In this document: in pieces, positions 1-5,822 of the stretch | Layout: every line of letters starts with the position of its first letter | Position numbering within the stretch: the stretch's first letter is position 1 | Origin: Actinomycetes bacterium | GTDB taxonomy: Bacteria > Actinomycetota > Actinomycetes > Actinomycetales > Microbacteriaceae | NCBI GenBank assembly: GCA_023432305.1 | Contig: JAEYUT010000077.1 | Span: 1 to 5,822 of the forward strand | Direction: 5' to 3' | DNA length: 5,822 nt | The notes under the pieces: model-generated | The model's input: only the letters and a program-made list of their open reading frames with translations | What the model was told of the DNA's origin: nothing | Databases searched by the model: none | Translations under genes and position numbers: made by a program

Positions 1-849
1 GGCGACCACGTCGTACGGCTGAAGGCCAACCCGCTCCTCACAGAGCGTCCCGACCTCGCGATCATCGCGACGAAGGTGCACGATGCCGCCACCGCCCTCG
101 CGGCGAACGCCGTGCGCCTCGACGGTGTGCCGGTGGTCACCGTGCAGAACGGGCTCGGCGGCCTGCGCGTCGCCCACGAGGAGCTGCCGTCGTCGCCGCT
201 CCTCGGCGGTCTCGCCCTCTTCGCCGCCTCGCACCTCGAACCCGGACGCGTCACCGTCACTGCGGCGCTCCCGACCCTGCTCGGAGCGGGACCCGGATGC
301 AACCGGGAGCTGTTCGAGCGCATCGCCGACATCCTCGGCGACGCCTTCCCCATCGAGCGCATCGACGACATCACGGGGGCCCAGTGGACGAAGCTCCTCA
401 TCAACCACGTGAACGCCCTGCCCGCCATCACGGGACTCTCCGTGCAGGAGGTCATCGCGCATCGCGGGCTTCGACGGATCATGACGGCGAGCATGCGCGA
501 GACGGTGCGCATCGCCCAGAGCATCGGCGTGCGCTTCGAGCGCGTCAACGGCGTCTCGGGTGCGGTGCTCGGGCTCGTGGGGCGCCTCCCGCTGGCCCTC
601 GGCGAGTTCTTCCCGCGGGTGCTGGCGAAACGGCTCGGCACGGTGCCCAACCCCGGCTCGACCCTGCAGAGCATGCGCCGGGGTCAGCTCACCGAGATCG
701 ACTTCCTCAACGGCGCTGTCGTGGCGGCAGCCGCCGACGCGGGGCTCGAGGCGCCGATCAACGCAGGCATCGTCGCTCTCGTGCACGAGGTGGAGGGCAC
801 ACGCGAGTTCCTCTCCCCCGCCGAGGTCATGCTGCGCATCCCCGTCTGA
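1..849 (+). CDS. Ketopantoate reductase family protein (2-dehydropantoate 2-reductase-like), 5' end missing
   Basis: The frame is open from the first base to TGA at 847-849, giving 282 residues; the true start and the N-terminal GxGxxG nucleotide-binding motif lie left of the window. Family members reduce ketopantoate to pantoate with NADPH in the cytosol, for pantothenate and CoA synthesis. Visible landmarks are the end of the Rossmann domain (IIATKVHDA, Lys at codon 25), the QNGLGG motif (Asn at codon 50, matching E. coli Asn98), the second-domain motif QWTKLLINHVNALPAITG (Lys at codon 131, matching catalytic Lys176) and TEIDFLNG (Glu at codon 232, matching Glu256). All expected catalytic residues are present. 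The Lys-to-Glu distance is 101 residues against 80 in E. coli PanE, so about 20 residues are inserted, including a hydrophobic Gly/Leu-rich stretch. Because ApbA/PanE paralogues are common and several act on other 2-oxo acids, the family is certain but panE itself is not. It converges on the next gene with a 16-base gap. Confidence 0.9.
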   Translation, partial: GDHVVRLKANPLLTERPDLAIIATKVHDAATALAANAVRLDGVPVVTVQNGLGGLRVAHEELPSSPLLGGLALFAASHLEPGRVTVTAALPTLLGAGPGCNRELFERIADILGDAFPIERIDDITGAQWTKLLINHVNALPAITGLSVQEVIAHRGLRRIMTASMRETVRIAQSIGVRFERVNGVSGAVLGLVGRLPLALGEFFPRVLAKRLGTVPNPGSTLQSMRRGQLTEIDFLNGAVVAAAADAGLEAPINAGIVALVHEVEGTREFLSPAEVMLRIPV

Positions 850-865
850 TCACGCAGCCCGCGGC

Positions 866-1357
866 TCAGCGGCGGCGCGGCACCACGCACCAGTCGGAGA
901 AGCGCCGCACGGGGTGCGCGGGGATGGCGACGTCGACGATCACATCGGATCTCCTCGGCGGATCGACCTCGCGCAGGTAGCTGCGCAGCCGGGGGTCATC
1001 GGGATCCGGCTCGGTCGACGAGGTTGCCCATACCGAGACACTCCACACATCGTCGATCCCCGGCGCGTGCAGTCCCGTTCCATGCGCGACGAGCACGGCG
1101 TCCGCGGGCAGATCGGGGTCAGTGCGGAACGTCGGCAGGATGAGCGCGAGGAACGCATCCGCAGATCGCTCATCCGGGATGCCGATGCGCGACACCGCGA
1201 GCCCTCTCGCCTCGAACTCCTCGGCGATCGCCTCCACGAGCGGCATGACGTCGTCGCCCGGGAGCGCATCGACCCCGAAGGTCATGCGCCCGTGCGGATA
1301 GTTGTGCCGGAACTCGTCGACGAGCTCCGAGGCGAGGCGCGCGAGGTCATCCGTCAT
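866..1357 (-). CDS. Uridine-kinase-like protein lacking the P-loop (putative pseudokinase), 163 aa
   Basis: An automatic pipeline would probably call this hypothetical. I read it as a degenerate member of the actinobacterial uridine kinase / P-loop nucleoside kinase family. Residues 23-33 (GRMTFGVDALP) resemble the first strand of those kinases, usually followed by GxxGxGKT. Here the loop reads PGDDVMPL, with no GK[ST]. The next helix and strand (LVEAIAEEFEARGLAVSRIGI, residues 40-60) fit. Residues 85-110 (ADAVLVAHGTGLHAPGIDD, then VWSVSVW) resemble the Walker B strand, typically VLVVDGVFLHRPEL..WDLSVFL. Residues 117-142 (PDPDDPRLRSYL, then PPRRSDVIVD) resemble the family's C-terminal PDHPSLRRY...DPRRRADVVID. 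The substrate segment (DDFH...) and lid arginines seem to be missing, so phosphotransfer is not expected. ATG at 1357 was chosen because it gives the family-like N-terminus; upstream extension would lie antisense to mutY. No Shine-Dalgarno is seen, and a TANNNT box lies six bases before the ATG. The gene is surely real; the family assignment is inferred by eye. Confidence 0.75.
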   Translation of the reverse strand: MTDDLARLASELVDEFRHNYPHGRMTFGVDALPGDDVMPLVEAIAEEFEARGLAVSRIGIPDERSADAFLALILPTFRTDPDLPADAVLVAHGTGLHAPGIDDVWSVSVWATSSTEPDPDDPRLRSYLREVDPPRRSDVIVDVAIPAHPVRRFSDWCVVPRRR

Positions 1358-1363
1358 GAACCC

Positions 1364-1369
1364 AGGGTA
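1364..1369 (-). promoter_or_regulatory. Candidate -10 box (TACCCT) for the kinase-like gene, leaderless
   Basis: Read on the - strand, TACCCT fits the actinobacterial TANNNT -10 pattern. It is followed by six bases (GGGTTC) and then the ATG at 1357, so transcription would begin at or next to the start codon. No Shine-Dalgarno is visible, which agrees with a leaderless message. No good -35 hexamer is seen, which is common in these organisms. Confidence 0.45.
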
Positions 1370-1382
1370 GGCCTGAACGCCG

Positions 1383-1388
1383 TAGCGT
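1383..1388 (+). promoter_or_regulatory. Candidate -10 box (TAGCGT) for mutY, leaderless
   Basis: TAGCGT fits TANNNT and is followed by six bases (GGTGGG) before the GTG start at 1395. The TAG at 1383-1385 is also an in-frame stop, so mutY cannot begin upstream of it, and no Shine-Dalgarno lies between. This supports a leaderless mRNA starting at the GTG. The place where a -35 would sit (about 1360-1365) overlaps the -10 box of the divergent gene. Confidence 0.45.
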
Positions 1389-1394
1389 GGTGGG

Positions 1395-2267
1395 GTGACG
1401 GATCTCGGCAGGCGCATCGCTGACTGGTTCGCCGCGGGGCACCGCCACCTCCCCTGGCGCGCGCCCGGTTTCCCCGCCTGGGGCGTGCTCGTGTCGGAGT
1501 TCATGCTGCAGCAGACGCCCGTCGCGCGCGTGATCCCCCGACTCGAGGAATGGCTCGCCCGCTGGCCGACGCCCGCCGATCTCGCCGCCGTTCCGCCCGG
1601 CGAGGCGGTGCGCGCGTGGGATCGGCTCGGGTATCCGCGTCGCGCGCTCAACCTGCACGCCGCCGCCACCGCGATCACCGAGCAGCACGGCGGCGAGGTG
1701 CCGGCGGATGTCGATGCGCTTCTCGCGCTCCCCGGCGTGGGGCCCTACACGGCTCGCGCTGTGGCAGCGTTCGCCTACGGGGTGCGCACGCCCGTGGTCG
1801 ACATCAACGTGCGACGCGTGCTCGCCCGCGCGGTGCGCGGCGTCGGAGAACCGGGCCCCGCGCGCGTTCGGGAGGAGCTCGCGCTCATGGAGTCGCTCCT
1901 GCCCGAGGACCCGGCGACAGCTCGTCTCGCGAACGCCGGGGCGATGGAGCTCGGTCAGGTCGTGTGCACCGCTCGCAGCCCGCGCTGCGAGGAATGTCCC
2001 ATCGCCGATCTCTGTGAGTGGCGCGCGGCGGGATATCCGGCGTATGTCGGCCCCTCAGCGCCCAAGCAGAAGCCCTACGCGGGGTCGGACCGCGAGGTGC
2101 GCGGGCGGATCATGCGCGAACTGCGCGCGAGCGAGCTGCCCGTCCCCGCCACGCGCATCGACGAGCTCTGGCCCGACGAGGTTCAGCGCACCCGGGCGCT
2201 CACCGGGCTGCTCGCCGACCGCCTCGTGGTCGCGGTCGGCGACAGCTACGCGCTCCCCGGAGACTGA
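1395..2267 (+). CDS. mutY: A/G-specific adenine glycosylase MutY
   Basis: This base-excision repair enzyme removes adenine mispaired with 8-oxoguanine and so prevents G:C to T:A changes. The 290-residue protein carries the full catalytic core: WRAPGFPAWGVLVSEFMLQQ with the catalytic Glu at 35; LGYPRRALNLH at 78-88; the helix-hairpin-helix LPGVGPYTARA at 112-122; VVDINVRRVL with the catalytic Asp at 136; and a complete [4Fe-4S] ligand set of Cys191, 198, 201 and 207 in the classic C-x6-C-x2-C-x5-C spacing. It lacks the NUDIX-like C-terminal domain that E. coli MutY (350 residues) uses to recognise 8-oxoguanine. Instead, residues 228-290 form a small basic region (GSDREVRGRIMRELR...) that looks like a winged helix. 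The short form is usual in actinobacteria. GTG at 1395 is the first possible start, because an in-frame TAG lies at 1383. The gene converges on the LLM gene with 13 bases between stops. Confidence 0.96.
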   Translation: MTDLGRRIADWFAAGHRHLPWRAPGFPAWGVLVSEFMLQQTPVARVIPRLEEWLARWPTPADLAAVPPGEAVRAWDRLGYPRRALNLHAAATAITEQHGGEVPADVDALLALPGVGPYTARAVAAFAYGVRTPVVDINVRRVLARAVRGVGEPGPARVREELALMESLLPEDPATARLANAGAMELGQVVCTARSPRCEECPIADLCEWRAAGYPAYVGPSAPKQKPYAGSDREVRGRIMRELRASELPVPATRIDELWPDEVQRTRALTGLLADRLVVAVGDSYALPGD

Positions 2268-2280
2268 CTCACAGAAGTCG

Positions 2281-3342
2281 TCACCCATTCAGGTGCTCGG
2301 CCAGCAGCTCCAGGGTGTGCTCGCGCGCCGGCAAGCGGTCGACGGGGTCCGATTCGCGCATCCCCGCGCTCGGCGACACCATGACCTCGTCGACGCCGAA
2401 ACGCGCAGCCAGCTCGCGGATGCGGGCAGCTGCGGCGTGCGGCGCGTCCACGATCCAGCGCTCGAGCATCGTGTCGATCGCGTGGCGCGACGCCGTATCG
2501 AGCTCGGGCAGCGCGGCCACGGCCGTCTCGACAGTGTCGAGGGCGCGCAGCGGCCTGCCTGTGCGCAGTCGCGCCATGTTCTGCAGGGACGGCTGTGCGA
2601 GCTCGAGGGCCTCCTCAGCCGTCGAAGCGGCGACCGCGTTCACCGTCAGGAAGGTGCGGGGCGCGTCGAGCACCTCCGAGGGGCGGAACTCGCGGCGGTA
2701 GATGTCGAGCGCGCGTTCGGTGCCCTCGCCCGAGAAGTGGTGGGCGAACACATACGGCAGGCCCTGCGCGGCCGCCAGGTGCGCCGAGTAGTCGGACGAC
2801 CCCAGCACCCACAGCTCGGGTGCGCCGCCCGCCGCCGGCGTGGCACGCACCTCGTACTCCTGCGGGCCGCTCGGACCGCGCAGCGACAGACGCGCGACGC
2901 CGCCCATGAGGGCGCGGATGTCGTCGAGGTGATCCGGGAAGCGATCCACCTCGCTCGTGGGCCCGCTCGAACGCAGGAGCGCCGTGATCACGCCGTCGGA
3001 ACCGGGCGCGCGGCCCACCCCGAGATCGATCCGCCCCGGCGCGATCGCCTCGAGCGCCGCGAACTGCTCCGCGACCACGAACGGAGCATGGTTCGGCAGC
3101 ATCACACCACCCGAGCCGAGCCGCATGCGCGACGTGCGCGAGGCTGCGGCCGCGATGAGAACAGGCGGTGTGGTCGACGCCACCGAGGGCATGTTGTGGT
3201 GCTCGGCGAACCAGTAGCGCGTCGCCCCCAGCTCCTCGGCACGGGCGACGAGCGCGAGCGACGCGGCGACCGCATCCGCTGACGTCTGTCGGGAGGTGAC
3301 GGGGATGAGGTCGAGGACAGACAGCTGCACGAGGAACGACAA
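2281..3342 (-). CDS. LLM class flavin-dependent oxidoreductase (group 1, YhbW-like)
   Basis: This is a bacterial-luciferase-like monooxygenase expected to use FMNH2 (or F420 in some relatives) and O2; its substrate is unknown. The 353 residues form one TIM barrel of normal length. Motifs typical of group 1 of the family are SVLDLIPV at 8-15, YWFAEHHNMPSVAS at 43-56, GSGGVMLPNHAP at 77-87, AEQF at 91-94, GRIDLGVGRAPGSD at 103-116 and LGSSDYSAHLAA followed by PYVFAHHF at 180-203. The TTG start at 3342 is preferred over the GTG at 3330 because a GGAGGT ribosome binding site (complement of 3352-3357) lies nine bases upstream of the TTG. The gene follows rbfA in the same direction after 69 bases, most of them occupied by a GC hairpin. 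It could be transcribed by read-through from infB-rbfA, as no clear promoter is seen in the gap. The family is certain and the physiological role unknown. Confidence 0.95.
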   Translation of the reverse strand: MSFLVQLSVLDLIPVTSRQTSADAVAASLALVARAEELGATRYWFAEHHNMPSVASTTPPVLIAAAASRTSRMRLGSGGVMLPNHAPFVVAEQFAALEAIAPGRIDLGVGRAPGSDGVITALLRSSGPTSEVDRFPDHLDDIRALMGGVARLSLRGPSGPQEYEVRATPAAGGAPELWVLGSSDYSAHLAAAQGLPYVFAHHFSGEGTERALDIYRREFRPSEVLDAPRTFLTVNAVAASTAEEALELAQPSLQNMARLRTGRPLRALDTVETAVAALPELDTASRHAIDTMLERWIVDAPHAAAARIRELAARFGVDEVMVSPSAGMRESDPVDRLPAREHTLELLAEHLNG

Positions 3343-3382
3343 CGCGCCCGCACCTCCGGAGATTCCCGGACGGCGGGCGCGT
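3342..3382 (-). terminator. GC hairpin between rbfA and the LLM gene, terminator-like and overlapping the LLM ribosome binding site
   Basis: The nine bases 3343-3351 (CGCGCCCGC) are the exact reverse complement of 3373-3381, and the A3342/T3382 pair extends the stem to ten. Inside, TCCGG (3355-3359) pairs with CCGGA (3366-3370) around a six-base loop, leaving a small internal loop of three and two bases. On the - strand the hairpin begins 29 bases after the rbfA stop and is followed by UUGUCGUUC, a modestly U-rich tail that is also the start of the LLM coding region. It contains the GGAGGT ribosome binding site and the first base of the TTG start. It may act as a weak terminator, as a translational brake, or both. 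Confidence 0.5.
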
Positions 3383-3411
3383 CGATCGAGTGGCTGCGCT
3401 CGGCGAGGAGC

Positions 3412-3870
3412 TCAGTCCTCGTCGTCGTCGTCGAACTCGTCGTCGTCGAGCTCGCGCGGCTTCACATACGGGTCGGCATCGCCCGCGTACTGCGCGGTCT
3501 GCGCGAGACGCTGCGCCTCCTGGTCGCGCTCGGCAGCCTCGCGCAGAAGCGCGGAGATCTGCATCGCATTCTCGGGCACGGCATCCGCGATGAACTCAAG
3601 CGACGGCGTCAGACGCGTGTTGAGGTTGCGGCCGAGCTCCGTGCGGAGCATCCCGGTGGCCGCCTTGAGCGCCTTCGCCGAATCGGCGCGCTCCTCATCG
3701 GTGCCATAGACCGTGTAGAACACGCTCGCGTGCTGCAGATCGCCTGTGACACGCACGTCCGTGATCGTCACGAAACCGAGACGAGGGTCGCGCAGACCCC
3801 GCTCGAGACGCTTCGCGATGATCTCGCGGATGCGGTCGGCCAGCTTCGCGGCGCGCGGGTTCTCACCCAT
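3412..3870 (-). CDS. rbfA: 30S ribosome-binding factor RbfA
   Basis: RbfA binds the free 30S subunit and helps late maturation of 16S rRNA near its 5' end; it is also needed for cold adaptation in E. coli. The 152-residue protein shows the family's KH-type fold: ADRIREIIAKRLERGLRDPRL at 11-31, FVTITDVRVTGDLQHASVFYTVYG at 33-56, the helix LKAATGMLRTELG at 68-80, and LNTRLTPSLEFIAD at 83-96. After the domain comes a linker and a strongly acidic tail (LDDDEFDDDDED, 141-152). ATG at 3870 is preferred over the overlapping GTG at 3873: the perfect AAAGGAGG ribosome binding site at 3876-3883 is five bases from the ATG but only two from the GTG. It follows infB by 84 bases and is probably cotranscribed with it, although a strong hairpin sits in between. 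truB, often the next gene, does not follow. Confidence 0.96.
   Translation of the reverse strand: MGENPRAAKLADRIREIIAKRLERGLRDPRLGFVTITDVRVTGDLQHASVFYTVYGTDEERADSAKALKAATGMLRTELGRNLNTRLTPSLEFIADAVPENAMQISALLREAAERDQEAQRLAQTAQYAGDADPYVKPRELDDDEFDDDDED
3415..3447 (-). repeat. GAC trinucleotide runs encoding the acidic tail of RbfA
   Basis: On the coding strand there are three GAC codons, then GAG-TTC, then four GAC codons, then GAG-GAC and the stop. Such a trinucleotide tract can gain or lose codons by slippage without breaking the frame, so the length of the acidic tail may vary between strains. Confidence 0.8.
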
Positions 3871-3875
3871 CACCG

Positions 3876-3883
3876 CCTCCTTT
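3876..3883 (-). promoter_or_regulatory. Ribosome binding site of rbfA (AAAGGAGG)
   Basis: The complement reads AAAGGAGG, a full match to the anti-Shine-Dalgarno sequence, five bases before ATG 3870. It settles the choice between the adjacent GTG and ATG codons. A five-base-pair hairpin (CCGGC at 3886-3890, GCCGG at 3895-3899, four-base loop) lies two bases upstream of it and could influence access. Confidence 0.8.
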
Positions 3884-3906
3884 CACCGGCGAGAGCCGGA
3901 TATCGG

Positions 3907-3944
3907 ACCGGGCCCGGACGCGTGTCACGCGATCCGGGCCCGGT
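3907..3944 (-). terminator. Strong hairpin between infB and rbfA (terminator or processing site)
   Basis: ACCGGGCCCGGA (3907-3918) and TCCGGGCCCGGT (3933-3944) are exact reverse complements, twelve base pairs. The stem continues with CGCGT (3919-3923) and ACGCG (3927-3931) around a three-base loop, with one bulged A at 3932. It starts ten bases after the infB stop on the - strand, where a terminator would sit, but no U-run follows. It may cause partial termination, 3'-end protection or RNA processing between infB and rbfA. Confidence 0.55.
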
Positions 3945-3954
3945 GCACGCGGAC

Positions 3955-5822
3955 TCAGCCGCGCGGCTTCTCGACCATCTCGATCGTCTCGATCTCGTCG
4001 CCGACCTGGATGTCGTTGAACTTGCCGAGGCCGATACCGGCTTCGAAGTCCGTCTTGACCTCGGTGACGTCGTCCTTGAAGCGACGCAGCGACTCGATCG
4101 CGAGGTTGTCGCCCACCACGACGCCGTCGCGGATGACGCGCGCCTTCGCGTTGCGGGTGATCGTTCCGCTGCGCACCACGACACCGGCGATGTTGCCGAA
4201 CTTGGAGGAGCGGAAGACCTCGCGGATCTCGGCGACACCCGACTGCTTCTCCTCGTACTCGGGCTTGAGCATGCCCTTGAGCGAGGCCTCGATGTCGTCG
4301 AGGGCGTTGTAGATGACGCTGTAGAAGCGCACGTCGATGCCTTCGCGCGCCGCACGCTCGCGGGCCTTCACATCGGGGCGGACGTTGAAGCCGATGACGA
4401 TCGCGTTGTCGATCGTCGCCAGGTCGATGTCCGACTCGGTGATGGCGCCCACACCGCGGTGCAGGATGCGCAGCTGGACGCTGTCGTCGACCTCGATCTT
4501 GAGGAGCGATTCCTCGAGGGCCTCGACGGCACCCGAGACATCACCCTTGATGATGAGGTTGAGCGACTCGACCTTGCCCTCTTCGAGAGCGCGGGTGAAG
4601 TCCTCGAGCGAGATGCGCTTGCGGGCCTTCGCGAGCTGCGCGTTGCGCTCGACGGCTTCGCGCTTCTCCGCGATCTGACGGGCGGTGCGGTCCTCCTCGG
4701 TGACGAGGAACGTGTCGCCGGCGCGGGGCACGGTCGACAGGCCCTGCACCTGCACGGGACGCGACGGGGCGGCCTCGAGGACAGCCTCGCCGTTCTCGTC
4801 GTGCATGGCACGCACGCGTCCGTACGCGGTTCCCGCGACGATCGCGTCGCCGACGCGCAGCGTTCCGGACTGGATCAGCACCGTCGCCACAGCACCGCGG
4901 CCCTTGTCGAGCTTCGCTTCGATCGCGACACCGCGTGCGGCCTTGTTGGGGTTCGCGCGCAGGTCGAGGCCGGCGTCGGCCGTGAGCAGCACGGCGTCGA
5001 GCAGGTCGGTGATGCCGATGTTGTTGAGCGCCGAGACGTCGATGAACATCGTGTCGCCGCCGTACTCCTCGGCGACCAGACCGAACTCGGTGAGCTGCTG
5101 ACGCACCTTGGCGGGGTTCGCGCCCTCCTTGTCGATCTTGTTGACCGCGACCACGATCGGCACGCCGGCGGCCTGGGCGTGGTTGAGCGCCTCCACCGTC
5201 TGCGGCATGATGCCGTCGTCTGCCGCGACCACGAGGATCGCGAGGTCGGTCACCTGCGCACCACGGGCGCGCATGGCGGTGAACGCCTCGTGACCCGGGG
5301 TGTCGATGAAGGTGATGGCGCGCTCGTGGCCCTCGTGCTCGGTCCACACCTGGTAGGCGCCGATGTGCTGGGTGATGCCACCCGCCTCGCCTGCGCCGAC
5401 GTTGGCCTTGCGGATCGCGTCGAGCAGGCGCGTCTTTCCGTGGTCGACGTGACCCATGACGGTGACGACCGGCGGACGGATCTCGAGGTCCTCGTCCGAC
5501 TCATCCTCGAGCTCCTGCTCCAGGTCGAGACCGAAGCCTTCGAGAAGCTCCTTGTCCTCGTCCTCAGGGCTCACGATCTGGATCTTGTAGCCGAGCTCCT
5601 CACCGAGGATCTCGAACGTCGCCTCATCGAGCGACTCGGTCGCGGTCGCCATCTCGCCCAGGTGGAACAGGGCCGTGACGAGCGAACCGGGCTGAACCGA
5701 GAAGCCGGTCAGCGTCTCGAGCTTGTCCGCGAGGTCGGAGATCGATGCACCACGGCGCAGGCGGATGACACGCGAGCCATCGCCGCGGGGGATGCTGACG
5801 CCGCCGAGCTGCGGTGCATCCC
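3955..5822 (-). CDS. infB: Translation initiation factor IF-2, N-terminus missing
   Basis: IF2 is the GTPase that brings fMet-tRNA to the 30S subunit and promotes 50S joining. The frame stays open to the right edge, giving the last 621 residues; actinobacterial IF2 is usually about 900 or more. The window begins in the sequence leading to the conserved IF2 N-terminal domain ([20 protein letters not shown], then [18 protein letters not shown]). An acidic linker follows, then the G domain: G1 GHVDHGKT at window residues 123-130, the switch threonine in GGITQHIG at 150, G3 DTPGH at 173-177, G4 NKID at 227-230, and G5 SAL at 263-265. Domain II follows ([19 protein letters not shown]), then domain III ([15 protein letters not shown] to GFNVRPD) and the fMet-tRNA-binding C-terminal domain ([44 protein letters not shown]). 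In that last domain an Ala (FEAGIG) replaces the Cys seen in E. coli IF2 (ECGIG). Everything needed for function in this part is intact. rbfA follows in the same direction. Confidence 0.97.
   Translation of the reverse strand, partial: DAPQLGGVSIPRGDGSRVIRLRRGASISDLADKLETLTGFSVQPGSLVTALFHLGEMATATESLDEATFEILGEELGYKIQIVSPEDEDKELLEGFGLDLEQELEDESDEDLEIRPPVVTVMGHVDHGKTRLLDAIRKANVGAGEAGGITQHIGAYQVWTEHEGHERAITFIDTPGHEAFTAMRARGAQVTDLAILVVAADDGIMPQTVEALNHAQAAGVPIVVAVNKIDKEGANPAKVRQQLTEFGLVAEEYGGDTMFIDVSALNNIGITDLLDAVLLTADAGLDLRANPNKAARGVAIEAKLDKGRGAVATVLIQSGTLRVGDAIVAGTAYGRVRAMHDENGEAVLEAAPSRPVQVQGLSTVPRAGDTFLVTEEDRTARQIAEKREAVERNAQLAKARKRISLEDFTRALEEGKVESLNLIIKGDVSGAVEALEESLLKIEVDDSVQLRILHRGVGAITESDIDLATIDNAIVIGFNVRPDVKARERAAREGIDVRFYSVIYNALDDIEASLKGMLKPEYEEKQSGVAEIREVFRSSKFGNIAGVVVRSGTITRNAKARVIRDGVVVGDNLAIESLRRFKDDVTEVKTDFEAGIGLGKFNDIQVGDEIETIEMVEKPRG

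Noticed and set aside
850..865. Terminator between the reductase and kinase-like genes
   Set aside because: Only a four-base-pair AGCC/GGCT stem is visible in and around the 16-base gap, too weak to support a call.
1358..1678. Upstream extension of the kinase-like gene by 107 codons
   Set aside because: The added part lies entirely antisense to mutY or in its promoter and looks like shadow sequence; the ATG at 1357 gives the family-like N-terminus.
2262..2278. GACT...AGTC inverted repeat between the mutY and LLM stops as a two-way terminator
   Set aside because: The stem is only four base pairs with a long loop and no U-run; it is expected by chance.
1708..3282. A 524-codon open frame on + overlapping mutY and antisense to the LLM gene
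   Set aside because: It is out of frame with mutY, rich in Arg/Ser/Pro/Ala as expected of high-GC shadow frames, shows no recognisable domain, and both real genes under it are strongly conserved.
3871..3873. GTG as the start of rbfA
   Set aside because: It is only two bases from the ribosome binding site; the adjacent ATG has a five-base spacing and is the better start.
4541..5347. Long alternative frames antisense to or overlapping infB
   Set aside because: They are Arg/Gly/Ala-rich shadow frames of a highly conserved gene, with no domain and no start signal.
5650..5652. ATG as the start of infB, or as an internal start giving a shorter IF2 form
   Set aside because: The frame continues through the conserved IF2 N-terminal domain to the window edge, the Met sits inside the conserved FHLGEM motif, and no convincing ribosome binding site precedes it.

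Overview
The window is a high-GC, gene-dense chromosomal segment, most likely from an actinobacterium of the Microbacteriaceae type. The evidence is strong G/C preference at third codon positions, the actinobacterial form of MutY (LGYPRR motif and a short C-terminus with no NUDIX-like domain), genes that look leaderless, and a typical actinobacterial IF2. It reads as core or near-core chromosome. I see no insertion sequence, phage gene, tRNA, rRNA or CRISPR array, and no gene-free stretch longer than about 90 bases.

Layout from left to right: (1) the 3' part of a ketopantoate-reductase-family gene on + (1-849); (2) a 163-residue protein on - (866-1357), which I read as a shrunken uridine-kinase-like protein that has lost its Walker A P-loop; (3) mutY on + (1395-2267), divergent from gene 2 across only 37 bases; (4) a group-1 LLM flavin-dependent oxidoreductase on - (2281-3342), convergent with mutY across 13 bases; (5) rbfA on - (3412-3870); (6) the 3' two thirds of infB on - (3955-5822), whose start lies beyond the right edge.

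The - strand genes infB, rbfA and the LLM gene run in one direction. The first two belong to the widespread translation cluster: IF2 places initiator tRNA on the ribosome, and RbfA matures the 30S subunit. The pseudouridine synthase gene truB, which often follows rbfA, is not in this place; the LLM gene is there instead. Each of the two junctions holds a strong GC hairpin. The one after rbfA runs into the TTG start codon of the LLM gene and partly covers its ribosome binding site. mutY is a base-excision repair gene removing adenine opposite 8-oxoguanine. It and the kinase-like gene have mirror-image TANNNT boxes, each six bases from its start codon, as expected for a pair of leaderless, mutually overlapping promoters.

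The most unusual item is the kinase-like protein. Its fold landmarks still line up with actinobacterial uridine kinases from N- to C-terminus, but the nucleotide-binding loop, the substrate segment and the arginine lid appear to be missing. This suggests a pseudokinase with a non-catalytic role.
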